64,000 nt of DNA from Tricholoma matsutake (taxonomy: Eukaryota > Basidiomycota > Agaricomycetes > Agaricales > Tricholomataceae), in assembly GCA_026075535.2 (NCBI GenBank), contig AP026538.1:4402001-4466000 (forward strand), given 5' to 3'. The notes below the pieces were generated by a model. That model worked only from the letters and a program-made list of their open reading frames with translations, did not search any database and was not told the DNA's origin. Of the stretch, positions 43,565-54,659 are shown piece by piece; the stretch's first letter is position 1, and every line of letters starts with the position of its first letter. The translations under genes were made by a program, and so were the position numbers.

Positions 43565-44908
43565 TCATCTCCCAATTCTTCCTGTAGCTGACCCCGCTTC
43601 TGCTTGTTCTTCTTCTGTGGCAACAGCAGCCCAACCATTACCCCAGTGAGCTAGCCTCCCTGTCGCTGCTAAATTCAGCCCCAGTTCCTGCTCCTGCTCC
43701 CGCTCCACGACAGCAGCAGCAGCGAAAATACCACCCTGTTCAGCATAAGAGTCCGATGGACGGCCACGGCTAGTGCGTGCTGCTCTGCTCCACGCTGAGC
43801 ACCAGCGAAAGAGCAATACCAGCCACACTAACAATGGACTCAGAATCGCACTCGCGACACCACCGAATAAAAATCCCCCGTCAAACAAGGAGGGATTGAA
43901 CATCAACGGCAGTAACAGCAGCAGCAGTGCCAGCGCCAGAGGCAGCACTTGGGTCACCGCCATGATCAACACCGTCTTCAACACCGCCAGCACCCGTCGC
44001 CCCACTCGCACCCACACCCGCGCCCGCGCCTGCTCATCTTTCTGTTTCCGCATCATCTCCAGCACCCGGTTCCGCTCAAACTCCTCCAGCTCCAGTTCCT
44101 GCACTCCCCCCTGCTCCAGTTCCAGCTTCCGCTCCCACTGGACCGCCTTATTAACCACCGCTCGCACTGCCAGTGCCACATGCACCTGCAGTAGGACCAG
44201 CAGCATGAGCAGCATGTTCACCACCCCAAGCACAACCCCGAGGGAAAAACCGAGCAGGCCTCCAAAATGGAACAGGTGTAGCACTACCATCAGCGCCCAC
44301 ACCAGCACCCATAGCAGCAGTGCTAAACGCCTATAGAATGTCTCAACTATGCGCCTCCATACGCTCTGTAATCTTGATGATTCCTTGTCCAACTTATCAT
44401 CGCAAGTGTCGATGATTGTACGTGCAAAAAAATAGCAGTTGTGGGTTATCAGGTTGTACCGCGTCCCCCAGTTGTTGTTGATTCGGAAGCAAATAGCAAG
44501 GACAGATGATAAGTCGATATGCTTGTCATCACTGCAATACAACTTCTTTGCGCAGTGTGACGTTTTATCTAGCTCCTCCAGTGGTTGCTGAAGAAGGGCA
44601 ATCGTATCTCGTGGCGGGACACCCAACTTCTTGATTGTGTCGAAAACTGACCATCCTTTTTTTTCCCTCCCACGATCCACGCGATATGCACAGGTGAGTT
44701 CACCCTGAGTCTGTACCACAATAAACTGGTGGAAAGGCACGGCATGTTCGTCGCGAAGTTGCATCATCTTGACGGTAGCGGAACCACTTGATTGTCTATT
44801 ATACCAGTCTTTTACTGGCTTGAGGTCTTCGCTGAAGATCAATGTATCTTCCAAATCTCGTGGCGAGCGGGAGGAGGAAGAGAATGTACTAGAGCGGGAA
44901 GAAGACAT
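43565..44908 (-). CDS. Membrane protein with an N-terminal His...Asn-Cys domain
   Basis: Intact 447-codon frame from ATG 44908. Residues 1-20 are Ser-rich. Residues 45-170 hold VPFHQFIVV (His60) and YNLITHNCYFFARTI (Asn157-Cys158); a His and an N-C pair so placed resemble LRAT/PPPDE-type papain folds, which I infer only from this motif. Then about four or five hydrophobic segments (195-215, 217-248, 308-335, 345-370) with a charged coiled-coil stretch at 255-295 between them. The tail is Ala/Glu-rich. It is the largest open non-transposon frame here. The 3' end is part of a local duplication (43440-43500 versus 43614-43690), so the native C-terminus may differ. Confidence 0.65.
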   Translation of the reverse strand: MSSSRSSTFSSSSRSPRDLEDTLIFSEDLKPVKDWYNRQSSGSATVKMMQLRDEHAVPFHQFIVVQTQGELTCAYRVDRGREKKGWSVFDTIKKLGVPPRDTIALLQQPLEELDKTSHCAKKLYCSDDKHIDLSSVLAICFRINNNWGTRYNLITHNCYFFARTIIDTCDDKLDKESSRLQSVWRRIVETFYRRLALLLWVLVWALMVVLHLFHFGGLLGFSLGVVLGVVNMLLMLLVLLQVHVALAVRAVVNKAVQWERKLELEQGGVQELELEEFERNRVLEMMRKQKDEQARARVWVRVGRRVLAVLKTVLIMAVTQVLPLALALLLLLLPLMFNPSLFDGGFLFGGVASAILSPLLVWLVLLFRWCSAWSRAARTSRGRPSDSYAEQGGIFAAAAVVEREQEQELGLNLAATGRLAHWGNGWAAVATEEEQAEAGSATGRIGR

Positions 44909-44936
44909 AGTTAATAGAACGGTGGTAGGATGGGAT

Positions 44937-45261
44937 ACTTAATTTGGAGCAAGATGAGATGACTGGATGATACGGAAGGGGAAGGAAGAAATTGGGAAGG
45001 AGGTCGCAGAAGAACTGAAAGCTATTTGGTTTCACCCAGCAGGTCACCTAACCTCCCCATGGTATGATCCTATCACTCACGGCTACTATGTATCACAGGT
45101 CTCGGGAGCCAGACGCGTAGGGCTTGTGAGGAACCCCATTTCATCAAACTTTAAGATAGGGTTCGTTGAACTAGGGTTCTGTGAACAACTCCCATGGGAG
45201 TTTGTCACATATGTTAGTAACATACAGGGTCTGAACTAGTTATTCACACCTGTTATTTGTA
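44937..45261. other. No firm gene; contains a 91-codon open frame
   Basis: An open frame at 44967-45239 (+) has no recognisable domain. AACTAGGGTTCTGTGAACAACTC (about 45170) occurs again, inverted, near 46570, so this may be part of an old inverted-repeat element. Confidence 0.4.
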
Positions 45262-45540
45262 GAAGGGTGGAACCGAAGAGCAACAAGCTCTTACCTGATA
45301 TGATAAGAACCTCAGTGAGTGGGATAATCACTATGTATTGCTTAGTATTATATACCTGATATGATAAGACTAACATGAATGTAAGTAAGTCATATAAAGG
45401 GAGAGTAACGTAGCACTTACACCTCAGTGAGTGGGATAATCACTGAGGTGTGAGGGTGACAATGACAACGGTTAAATGAGGCGGGCAGATATTACATAAT
45501 ACCCGCTTCGGTTATCGTCGGGATGTCTCGATCCACAACA
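45262..45540 (-). repeat. Diverged copia-type solo LTR
   Basis: The minus strand starts TGTTGTGGATCGAGACATCC, close to the Copia-1 LTR start TGTTGACATATCGAGGCATC. It contains the same paired CAGTGA...TCACTGAGGTGT motifs twice. The left boundary is approximate and no TSD was found. Confidence 0.65.
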
Positions 45541-45862
45541 TTAATAACTAGTTTTCTTGTAAATAACTATAAAAACACAAAAAAAAAACATTTGTCTCGC
45601 TACCAATCAGCAAAATTTGCTTCTAAATTGGCCTCCTCAGTGGTATCTATGACAGATGGAGCTGGAGAAACCATCACATCAGTTTCTGTAACTGTCGGAC
45701 TGTCCGACAAGAGATTGAGGAGCCGAGATGACTTTATATCGATGTCACAGTCAACCTCGAAAGCCACCTGTTCAGCTGTAGTAGAGAGTGGGCGCAACTC
45801 GTTGTGTATACAGCTTATAAATACCTTTACTATTTAGGATATGAAGGAGCAGCCAAAACAAA
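45541..45862. other. No firm gene
   Basis: A 65-codon frame on the minus strand (45600-45797; acidic, ending EANLEANFADW) and a longer plus-strand frame overlap. Neither has a known domain or splice signals that I trust. Confidence 0.4.
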
Positions 45863-46135
45863 TGTTGACAGTTTTATATCTAGAGGCAGAGCACCCCTTC
45901 CAACATCTACCCTTGGTATGATGTCATTCGGCAGCCTTGATCTGCCTATCTCCGCCTTTTCTATTTTTAGACTATTATTTGATTTTTGCAGTCTTCACAT
46001 ATACTGGGCATTGGCAAAGGGGTCCTTAAAGTTTTCTCTTTGGATTTCCCTTTGCTAGGTGTGCCTCCAATCCCTGTAATATGTAGTATAATTTTAACTT
46101 CAGATTTCCCTTTGCTAGAGGCTGAGGCCTTATAG
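45863..46135 (+). repeat. Dispersed repeat, copy 2
   Basis: Match to 4165-4442 over the full length, including both GATTTCCCTTTGCTAG motifs. The differences include several C/T and G/A changes. Flanking sequences differ from copy 1, so it is a dispersed element. Confidence 0.65.
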
Positions 46136-47237
46136 TTTCTTATTGTCCTTAACACATTGTGTTTCAAAGTGTGTATTGGCTGGTTGTCAAATTTTGCAAT
46201 ATTGACCAGGGTGTCTTAGAAGCTGTTCAAAATGACAAGGAAGGGGTGGAGCCAGGTATTGTGTCAGAGAATGGTGTCATGGTGAGGCAAGCAAGGACTC
46301 TGATTGTGGGGAGATGGATGAACCTGAGTTTTTTTCTGAGATAAAAAAAGACTATACAACTTTTTGCCTGTACCACTGTCCTATCTGGACCATATCAATG
46401 ATATTTTGCATGTCCTGTCTACTGCGGAGAGGTGAGTTCAGCCATGTGAACTTAGATCTGGTGCATTATCAAACATTGAGTTAACCAAAATTGAGAAGAG
46501 CCTGATGGAGTTCTTGGAACTTCACAAGATATTCACAGTTATTCACCAACCCCATGAGTTACTAACAACTGAGTTGTTCACAGAACCCTAGTTTGTTCAC
46601 TCCCAACCACATCATGTGGCTAAAGAGTGACAAATCATGAGATTTGTGACCAATAACCATCTGTGTTTTCTCAAATGAAACCTATATATAATCCACAGGT
46701 AATAACATTTTAAAGAGAATCTAGGTTACTGATCCCTTGATTGTGAAGAGGGGGTAAAGGCAAGGGGGTTTCACATGATGAATATGTGACCAGGGGTTGG
46801 TTCCCCTCAAGAGGTCACTAAAAACTTTTTGGAGGTCAATTTTTTACAATGGCCAGAGACTGCAAGCCTGCTTATGTACACATCATTGACTCTTATTTGT
46901 ACACAGTCAAGAACTGACCATATGAACTACATGTCGCATCACTTTTCCCCATTCTTCCTTTCCCCTGTATACTTTGTTTATCTTTTACTTTTGTATCATT
47001 GTCTACTCCTAATACCATGTCGTTGTCCTGTCACTCTGGTGATTTGATGTGAGTGTTATATTGATCTCTCTCTTTTTAGTGTTACCTATCCCCAACTATG
47101 GGGTATGTTTCCACTTTTTTTTTTTTGACATTGACAAGGCCTGTATATTAGCCGCATTGACATTGTCTATCTAGACGATTAAACACCACTCGACCTAAAC
47201 CCTGTCTCGCCAGCCTTCAGTCAACACCTCCCTTACA
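46136..47237. other. No gene seen (upstream of G8 gag)
   Basis: AT-rich sequence. If G8 kept a 5' LTR it would lie here, but with no second copy in the window I cannot mark it. A 13-T run is near 47120. Confidence 0.45.
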
Positions 47238-48980
47238 ATGTGTAGTAGGGCAAGGAAGACGAACACTACAAGCTCTTCCACTACAAATGCTGCTAATGCC
47301 GCATCGATAAACTTGCTCACGCCCATTGATTCAATCGACATGCATACATCCACCTCTTCTGCCCTTCTCATAAAAAAAGCCATGACTGCCACTTTGGATG
47401 TGCATACATCCACACCTCCCACCTCACCTTCCACATCTACATCCAGCCCTCTAACCTCACCTCCCTCAACTGCTAGATCACTTCGTAAATGAAGCTCTTC
47501 ATCCTCCTCTGATGAATATTGCATACTATTATTGACGATGAACATGTCCTCCACTGGTGCGACTGTGGTATTGAGCCTCAACAATGGCAAATATCCTATG
47601 ACATCTGCAGGTGCAATGACACCTGAGCTTCTACAAAGGTTTGAACACCATGCACACAGGTATTTACAGAACAAAGATGGCCTCAATGCCAAGAATTTAA
47701 TTGACCATATTGTCTACTCTTTCGAAGACCCTCTATTCTCTGACTGGTACCAGTCACAACAAGACCTTTTGTCTCCCCTGTCTTTCCTTGAGTTCATGTC
47801 TAGGGTCTGTGCACACTGGCTGCCTAAACAATGGCAACAGGACCTCACGCAAAAGGTACACTCGACAAAACAGAACAAAATCTCATTCTCAAAGTTCATT
47901 GATGTCTTGCACCGCAACAACCTCCTGCTAAAAAATTCTCAATATCACCTGTCTCCCCCTCAACTCCATATGCAGATCGAATCCAACATCTCCCCAGAAC
48001 TTGCTTCTGCGTTTGACTGATGGAAAGACAATCATGAGTCTTCTGACAATGAATCAGACAAAGAGAACGAAGGTTCAGATGGACCTGAGGGTTATGCTGC
48101 TGCAGCTATGATGGAAGCGAACACTACCATGCTCAAAGCTGAAGCCAAGCTACAGTCCTTCATTGATATGCTCACCAAACTTGATCAGAAGCTTATTGAA
48201 GACTGCAATGCATGTAGATGTGATGCTGAGGATGCAGCATGCAGCCTGAAACGCTCAAGCTCTACAGTCAGTTTGTCTGATTCCTCTCACCATCCCCCCC
48301 CATGCTTGCTCCCAGCCCACTGCTTCATCCTGTATGCAAGTGACATCTTCTTTTTCTTCATCATTGCGTCCCCCTAAACTGACAGACCATGAGCAATTGT
48401 ATCTGGAAAGTCACAGTAAATGTAAGAAATGCTGCAGATTTTACTTGCCGGATGGACATCCTTGTGAATTTCCATCCGGAGATGGGTACGTGGAATGCAC
48501 AATAGCCTCTGTGAATGAGGCAAGGAAATGTATCAAGTTAACTCCACTGCCGATCCCCCATGACAAACATCCATCGTCTATTGCTTCCATGTCTTCTCAA
48601 CCTCCACAACCAATGATGGCTCCTCCGGTGCTGCCCATCATCGCAGTGTTGGGTATGTCTGCTTACCCCATTGTGTCTGTCTGCCCACCCAACAATTTGT
48701 CAATCCTAGGTGGGGGGGATAGTGACCTATCTTGTGACTCCAATGACTCAGTAAGCACACACATACCTTTCTTTTTGCCCCACCTTGTGTGGAAATGCAC
48801 TATTGAGAGCCACAATCCTTCCTCCATCTCTCGCATACCTGTTGAAGCTCTAATTGACCATGGCTCTGGTCCAGTTTTAATCAATCAGGACCTTGTCACT
48901 CGCTTGCAATTGCCAATATGTTTACTTCATCAACCATTCCCTGTTTCTGATGCTTTTTCAATGGCTTGAATATGACTCCT
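47238..48980 (+). pseudogene. G8 Gag and start of protease
   Basis: Gag opens MCSRARKTNTTSSSTTNAAN, with a Ser/Thr-rich head, then FEHHAHRYLQNKDGLNAKN and FSDWYQSQQDLLSPLSFLEF. A Cys/His segment follows (LESHSKCKKCCRFYLPDGHPCEFP), the counterpart of the one in G2. Protease shows ALIDHGSGPVLIN (about 48860). Stops at 47490 and 48018 and frame changes show decay. Same clade as G2. Confidence 0.8.
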
Positions 48981-49040
48981 CAGATTTCACTTATGCACTG
49001 GGTAAAACTTAAATTGCATGACCATAATAATTGGTATTCA

Positions 49041-49871
49041 TAGTGTTTAAAGGTCCAGTCTGTAGGACCAAAAAAAGACTGAAACTGAACTGAACTGGAC
49101 CGATTAGGACCGGACCAGTGGTCTATTTATGGACTTGTCTTTTTCAGTCCAGTTGCTGGTCTTTCATTTTGAAAAATATAGTAGGACCGATGAAAAACCA
49201 GTTAAAACCGGTTGCAACTGGTCTTTCGTCCCAATGTATGTTGGACCTTACTCCCACACATATTTACTTCATTTTTGGTCCCTGGACCATCAAACACGGT
49301 CAAGAATTGGTTGAGATATGACCAAAAACATTTTTGTACAAGTATTTTGTTGTATCAGAACAACTTATTGCTTATTACCTGAGCTATAATTTTTTTTTGT
49401 ACAGCTATATGACATCATAAAAGTAACAACAACACACCTAATCATCTGTACCATGGGATTTTATTCATATAACAGCCCAAATGAGTGCAATTACAAACTA
49501 CAAATTACAAACTACAAACTGCAACTTGAATGCATGTCCTTTCGGTTTTGGCCATATCTCAGTCAAATCTTGACAGAATTGCTTAAATGTTAGATCAGTC
49601 TACAGAGCATTACAATTTCTATCCATGAATATAATATATAAGAGGTAATGGTTATATTTGTTGAGATACATATGGGTTATTTGGCATGATAAATTTTATG
49701 ACAAAAGACCGGTCCAAACCAGTCTTTTTTCAGTCCATGGACCGATTAGGACCGGTCCTAAAGGGTCCAGTTGTGGTCTTCCAATATTTGGGTCAGTCCT
49801 AGACCAGTTGCAGTTGCCGGTTTCCCCATTTGGAAGTCAAAAACTGGACCAGACTGGACCTTTAAACACTA
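49041..49871. mobile_element. hAT-type non-autonomous element, copy 2
   Basis: 831 bp, same TAGTGTTTAAAGGTCCAGTC ends as the copy in Copia-1 and a perfect 8-bp TSD GGTATTCA (49033-49040, 49872-49879). It interrupts the G8 protease region. Confidence 0.92.
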
Positions 49872-52235
49872 GGTATTCAGCCCGGACTGTTTGGGTGCTT
49901 GTTGCACCTAGCTTATGCCATCTGATTATCCTTGGACTTCCCTTTCTTTACCACAACAATGTCACAGTAAATGTCTGCAACAGTTCAGAGATAGATATGA
50001 GTATGAACTTTGACCTCCTGCACCCTGTAGCCCCACCTGTATGTAAACCTGTTGTGAAATTATGAGATGTTATCTCCACGAACATTGCAAACAGAAAACT
50101 TTTGCTAACTGAGCTAAAGGAGATATGTGCTGTGCATTGACCATTAATTGATGCACATTGTGAACCCACAAATGGCATCAACATTGTGGCTGCTATTCGT
50201 GGTCCATGGATGTATAGTACAACTAGCAGCTGTTGAGCATTTAAAAAAGCTGAACAAGATAATTCACGAGACATACGCTGATAGGTCCACTGTGCACTCT
50301 AAGCTCTGGGAATGTCTCCAGAGGCATCGACACATTAAAACGGATGCTCCCAACCCCTATGAACCCCGCGACACTGCTCCGAAACTACTTTGATCGACTT
50401 CAAACGATATTGCAGCACTTCAAACGCCTTCGGCTGCCATACACCTATCGCACCACCCTTCGGATACCTTGTAAGAGTTAGTGCGTTGCATATCGAGCAC
50501 CACCAGACATGAGGAGATACAACAATGGGATTTTAGGACGTGATTGTGGCACTTTGACACCTCAATGATATATTGGATCAATGGGGACAGGTACCAGTGA
50601 TAAATCATGCCTCTAGATGTTTCCCTTCTTATCTTTTTTCATTTATTCTATGATTTGCAAAGATTCTCTATTGTTTTATATCTTGCCTCATGTATTCCTC
50701 ATGTTTTATTTCCTTTTTAGTATCACTTCTCCCAAACATATATAGCCTTGTACTAGCTACTTAGAAGAACAGAATACATTGTCCTCTCACACCAATCGTC
50801 TGATTTAAGAGCTATTCTCTTGAGTCCAAGCATCTCGACTTAGTCTCAAAATTCAGTGTTTTACACCAAATTTCCTCGAACTCCTTGTACTAGCTTCTCA
50901 AAACTATCGCATATTGTCTATCCTCTCTAGACACCTTTCTATGTCCTCATAGTCTATCCTCAGCCACTGTCGAAGGCATCTTCATCTTCTATAAAGGCCT
51001 TCGAACTTCATTGTACCTCATTGCACCTCTTCGAATACTCTTCAAACTTCATTAAATTTCCCTCGAACATTATCACAGCACTTTGTATGCCCTCAATTGT
51101 TATCGAACTTCTCTCAAACCTCATCGCAGCGCTTCAAATACTTTCAAACCTCATCAAACCTCATTGCACCTCTTCGAACTTCATCGCACCACATTGCACC
51201 TCTTCGCACACCCTTTAGAGTTGTTTTCATACCCCTGGTTTACAGCGGTGATATTTAGTACCACCTTGCAACCTTTCTCTAACTAGCGTTATACCATTCA
51301 AGCCCTTATTGTGGATTTTGTTTTGTGGGTTTTGTTTGGGCTTCCTGGTCGAGTATCATCAACGCAGACGTGTTCAAACCTATCCCACATGTGGATGAGA
51401 TGCTGGATACAGTGCAATGTAAAATTAACTTAAAAGATGTGGATAAAACTATTACCACTCGAAGCTACTCATGCCTGCAAAAGTTCCGCAAGGCATGGAG
51501 TGTTCTGATTCAACAACACTTAGATGTGGGGTGCATTCGGCCATCGTCATCAGAACATGCATCACCTGCCTTCCTGTTTCCTAAGGCTGATAATACTGTA
51601 CTACTGTGTTGGGTTAACGACTACCGACAACTTAATGTGAATACTATCACTGATGCCTCGTGTTGATGATATCCTTGCAGACGCTGGGCATGGCAAAATA
51701 TGGAGCAAACTGGATATGACCAACAGTTTTTTCCACACAAAAATGGACCCTGAAAGCATTCATCTCACCACTGTGACAACACCATTGGGACTATACAAGT
51801 GGGTCATAATGCCCCAAGGACTGCGTAACTCTCCTCCCATCCATCAGCAATGGGTTACGGCTTGTCTTCATCCTTTCCTGGGAATTTTCTGCCACATTTA
51901 TCTAGATGACATTGTGATCTATTCAGGATTGACTGTACTGCAATCCAAAAAAGTTGAAATTTTACTGATCTTCCTGGGACACCAAATCTCTCAAGAGGGG
52001 ATTGAGGCATGCTCGTCCAAGGTGGACAAGATCTTGAATTGGCCTACACCAAGTTCTGCAACTGATGTAAGGAGCTTTCTAGGCTTGGTGCGATATATTG
52101 CTGCTTTCCTGCCTAACCTGGTGGAGCACACTACAACCCTGACACCTCTGACTATGAAAGATTGTGAGAAACACTTCCCTGCTTGGACCTCCCAACACCA
52201 GGTTGCCTTTGAGGCAATCAAAGATCTGGTAGCAC
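49872..52235 (+). pseudogene. G8 protease end and reverse transcriptase, split by solo LTR S-G
   Basis: 49880-50278 carries ILGLPFLYHNNVTVN and a linker with several stops. After S-G, RT reads ADVFKPIPHVDE, IQQHLDVGCIRPSSSEHASPA, WSKLDMTNSFFHT, the catalytic IYLDDIVIYS (about 51895-51925) and FLGLVRYIAAFLPNLVEH. The reading is lost after FEAIKDLV at 52230. A short deletion after IYLDDIVIYSG and a frame change near 51655 are visible. Confidence 0.85.
50279..51361 (+). mobile_element. Solo LTR S-G inside G8
   Basis: 1083 bp, TGATAGGTCC ... GTATCATCA, with a perfect 4-bp TSD ACGC (50275-50278, 51362-51365). Removing it rejoins HETY with ADVFKPIP. Same terminus family as G1, S-A and S-B. Confidence 0.92.
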
Positions 52236-52329
52236 AACAGGCAGGGCCCAACTTTCCCAGAGAGAAAATGTGGAGAAAATGTGGAGAAAATTACCCTTTT
52301 TCATGTAGCAAACAAGTAAAGAAAAACTC
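52236..52329. other. Unassigned junction
   Basis: Contains GAGAAAATGTGGAGAAAATG, a short direct repeat. It is neither recognisable G8 RNase H nor X3. Confidence 0.3.
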
Positions 52330-53632
52330 TGAACTTTACACTGCCCCACATAGTCCTGGAGGAATCCTGGTAGTCCTACCAGGAAGACCAGGAATCCTCC
52401 AGGACTCCAGTGGGACTCACCAGGACTCACCAGGAATCCAGTGGGACTCAGTACCCTAAAGTCATACCATAATGGAAAGTCAATTTACAAGTTTCAAGTG
52501 CTTCGGACTTCATGAATTTCACAAAGTACCTACAAAATAAACTTGTTCAAAGCAGGGATTGAACTCTAGAACTCATGATCAAGAATCACATGCCAAACCA
52601 AACAAGTGCTTAACCAGTTGAGCCACAGGAGAATTATTAGCTGCAATATAAAAGTGTATTTATACCCTCAAACTCAAACTTAGGTATTTCTCTCTCAAAG
52701 CTCACAATTAAGATCAAATAAAATTTATTAACTACATCCCTTGCATTGGACGCGAGGGATACACCATTAATTACATAAGAAAAAACCTCCCCCACACAAG
52801 GTGTGAGGGGGAGTCCTACAAATATATACATATAAAACTAATCTCCCCTTGCGGAGCACTACAATTATAAAGAAAAAGAAAGAAAAACCCCTCACCCACA
52901 TAAAATGCGGATGAGGGGGAAGGTATTACCATAAATAAAAAATGAAAAAAACTGCCCCACGCATTTCGGCCTGGTGAGTCATGCCTGTCGTCCTGTCCCT
53001 GTCGTCCTGGGTGCCAGGCCTTCATTGTCACTGTCCTCGTTGTTGCCGTCCTGGGCATCATTTCCATGCTGCTCCTGGTCGTGCCCTTTCTGGTCATCAT
53101 TGCTGTCCTGGCCATCTCCCGCTGTTGCGTTCCCTGGTGCTGGTGTCCTGTTGTCATTGCATGGTTGTCTCCATCCTCGCACCCATTTGTTGTCCTGGCT
53201 TTGCTGTCGCTGTCCTGGCGGTGTTGCATTCCCTGGTGCTAGTGTCCTGTCATCATTGCATGGTCATCTCCATCCTTCCACCCCTCCTTCCACCCTGCGA
53301 GCAGTTGCTTGCAGCGGCGGTGCTGGGTGCTGGGTCGTGCTTGTCATCCATTGTCCTCCCTGTCCCGTCGTTTTCGTGGTTGTCCGTTGTCCTCCCGTCC
53401 TTGTCTTGCCACCCCGCTGCTCTCATCGTTTGCGGCTCCTTGGCTCCATCTCCATGGTCCTCATTGTCACTCCCCATTTCCACCCCACGAGCAGCTGCTC
53501 ATGGTGGTGGAGGGTGCAGTGGTGGTGGTGGGTCGTATCATACAATGAGAAACTATAAAAATTCAAAAGAAAACTAATATTAATCAAAAAAGAATGAAAC
53601 GAACACAAAAAAAACTTACCTGGGGCCCAGCC
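52330..53632. mobile_element. X3, part 2 of an X-type element
   Basis: Begins GAACTTTACACTGCCCCAC, the X terminus, then CAGTGGGACTC/GGAATCC subterminal repeats, a tRNA-like unit (52551-52632, minus strand), GC-rich hairpins (52730-52920) and GT/CC-rich sequence with CACCC(T)GCGAGCAG repeats. Its right end CAGCC is the TSD of P. Part 1 is at 29553-30094, separated by P and by the inversion. Confidence 0.72.
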
Positions 53633-54271
53633 TGTTAAGGGCGAAGCCTCAACCACTCGATCTAGTTGATGTCGTTCGACGAGTTGTTTGGCACTAGTCT
53701 TACTCGGAGCATCCGATGTAAGATAGGTAGTGCACTCTAGCAGGGCTTCTGCATAGAGTCGTTCAGGTTCACACACTAAGGGGCTTCCTTAGTGGTTTCG
53801 AGTAAGTTTCCAAGTTGCAAGTTAAGGCTGTTAATTGCCTAGATCTAAACTAAGGACATCCCTACTACAAGTCGCAGTACTTATACTAGAAAGGAGGTCC
53901 TTATCATCCAATCGGAAAGGTAGATGCGTATCAAGTAATAATAGAAACAATAGGCCTCATGTCTTGCATGAGGCGTCCGATGTCACAGAGTGCTGCAGCA
54001 CAGCATGTCGATCGTGAGAGTCCGATGTCATGGACCTCATGTCAGGGGGCTGTCATATCACAGCATGTGTGGGAGTGGGTTCGGGTGCATGGAGTCACCA
54101 TGCATCAAGGGTGCCTTCCATGGGAAGGGGATCGAATGCATGCAGTCAGCATGTGTCATGTGTGTGTCTGATGTCAAGGACATGCCCTAGGCATGAATCA
54201 AGGGGTGCCTCCTGTCTGGAGGGGATCGTCAGGTGCATTGGGTTCCATGAGTTACAAGGAAAATTGTAACA
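53633..54271 (-). repeat. P 3' LTR (family B)
   Basis: 639 bp, sense strand TGTTACAATTTTCC ... GCCCTTAACA, same family as 30095-30689 and S-C. Outer flank CAGCC is the reverse complement of GGCTG at 30090. Confidence 0.92.
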
Positions 54272-54283
54272 TTACCCCCCCAC
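54272..54283 (-). promoter_or_regulatory. P polypurine tract
   Basis: The minus strand reads AGTGGGGGGTAA, abutting the start of the 3' LTR. Confidence 0.8.
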
Positions 54284-54421
54284 TATGGTTGAAAGTTCCA
54301 CACTTCGACCTAAATCATCGTCTCTCCTTCGTGGTCTGATCAGGCGTGGTCTGGTTATGTGGGTAGGTTGGGGTCGAGGGGTACGATGGAGGAATAATTC
54401 ATGTCCAAACTCGGACCATGA

Positions 54422-54640
54422 TCAGGTTCTTCTGGTTCGCGCTGCCCTAGGTAGCGGTGTCAAGGAGTCAGTAGTATCGTTGAAAGGGGGGCGTTGCAGG
54501 ATGGCAAATTCAACATCTGTAATCGGGGGTTTGGGTTCTGTTCGGAAGATGGTGTAGAGGCAGAATGCGAAGGTTAGGGCTGCCACTGCAGCCAGGGTCG
54601 TGCCAACGACGATGGCGAGGATCATAATCCCTGTGAGCAT
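54422..54640 (-). CDS. P extra ORF with one membrane segment
   Basis: A 72-codon frame, MLTGIMILAIVVGTTLAAVA..., with a single hydrophobic segment (residues 4-32) and a polar tail (RTEPKPPITDVEF). The reading may continue to about 54290 in the same sense. It is the last ORF before the polypurine tract. Its place resembles that of env in some retroelements, but nothing else supports an envelope protein. Confidence 0.45.
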   Translation of the reverse strand: MLTGIMILAIVVGTTLAAVAALTFAFCLYTIFRTEPKPPITDVEFAILQRPPFNDTTDSLTPLPRAARTRRT

Positions 54641-54659
54641 GGGTCTGTCTTGTCATGCC

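Noticed and set aside
45170..46600. A TIR element bounded by inverted AACTAGGGTTCTGTGAACAAC motifs
   Set aside because: Only about 23 bp match well, no TSD was found and the enclosed sequence is composite.
52974..53577. Overlapping 130- to 198-codon ORFs in X3
   Set aside because: They overlap on both strands in repetitive GC-rich sequence and are not kept in X1.
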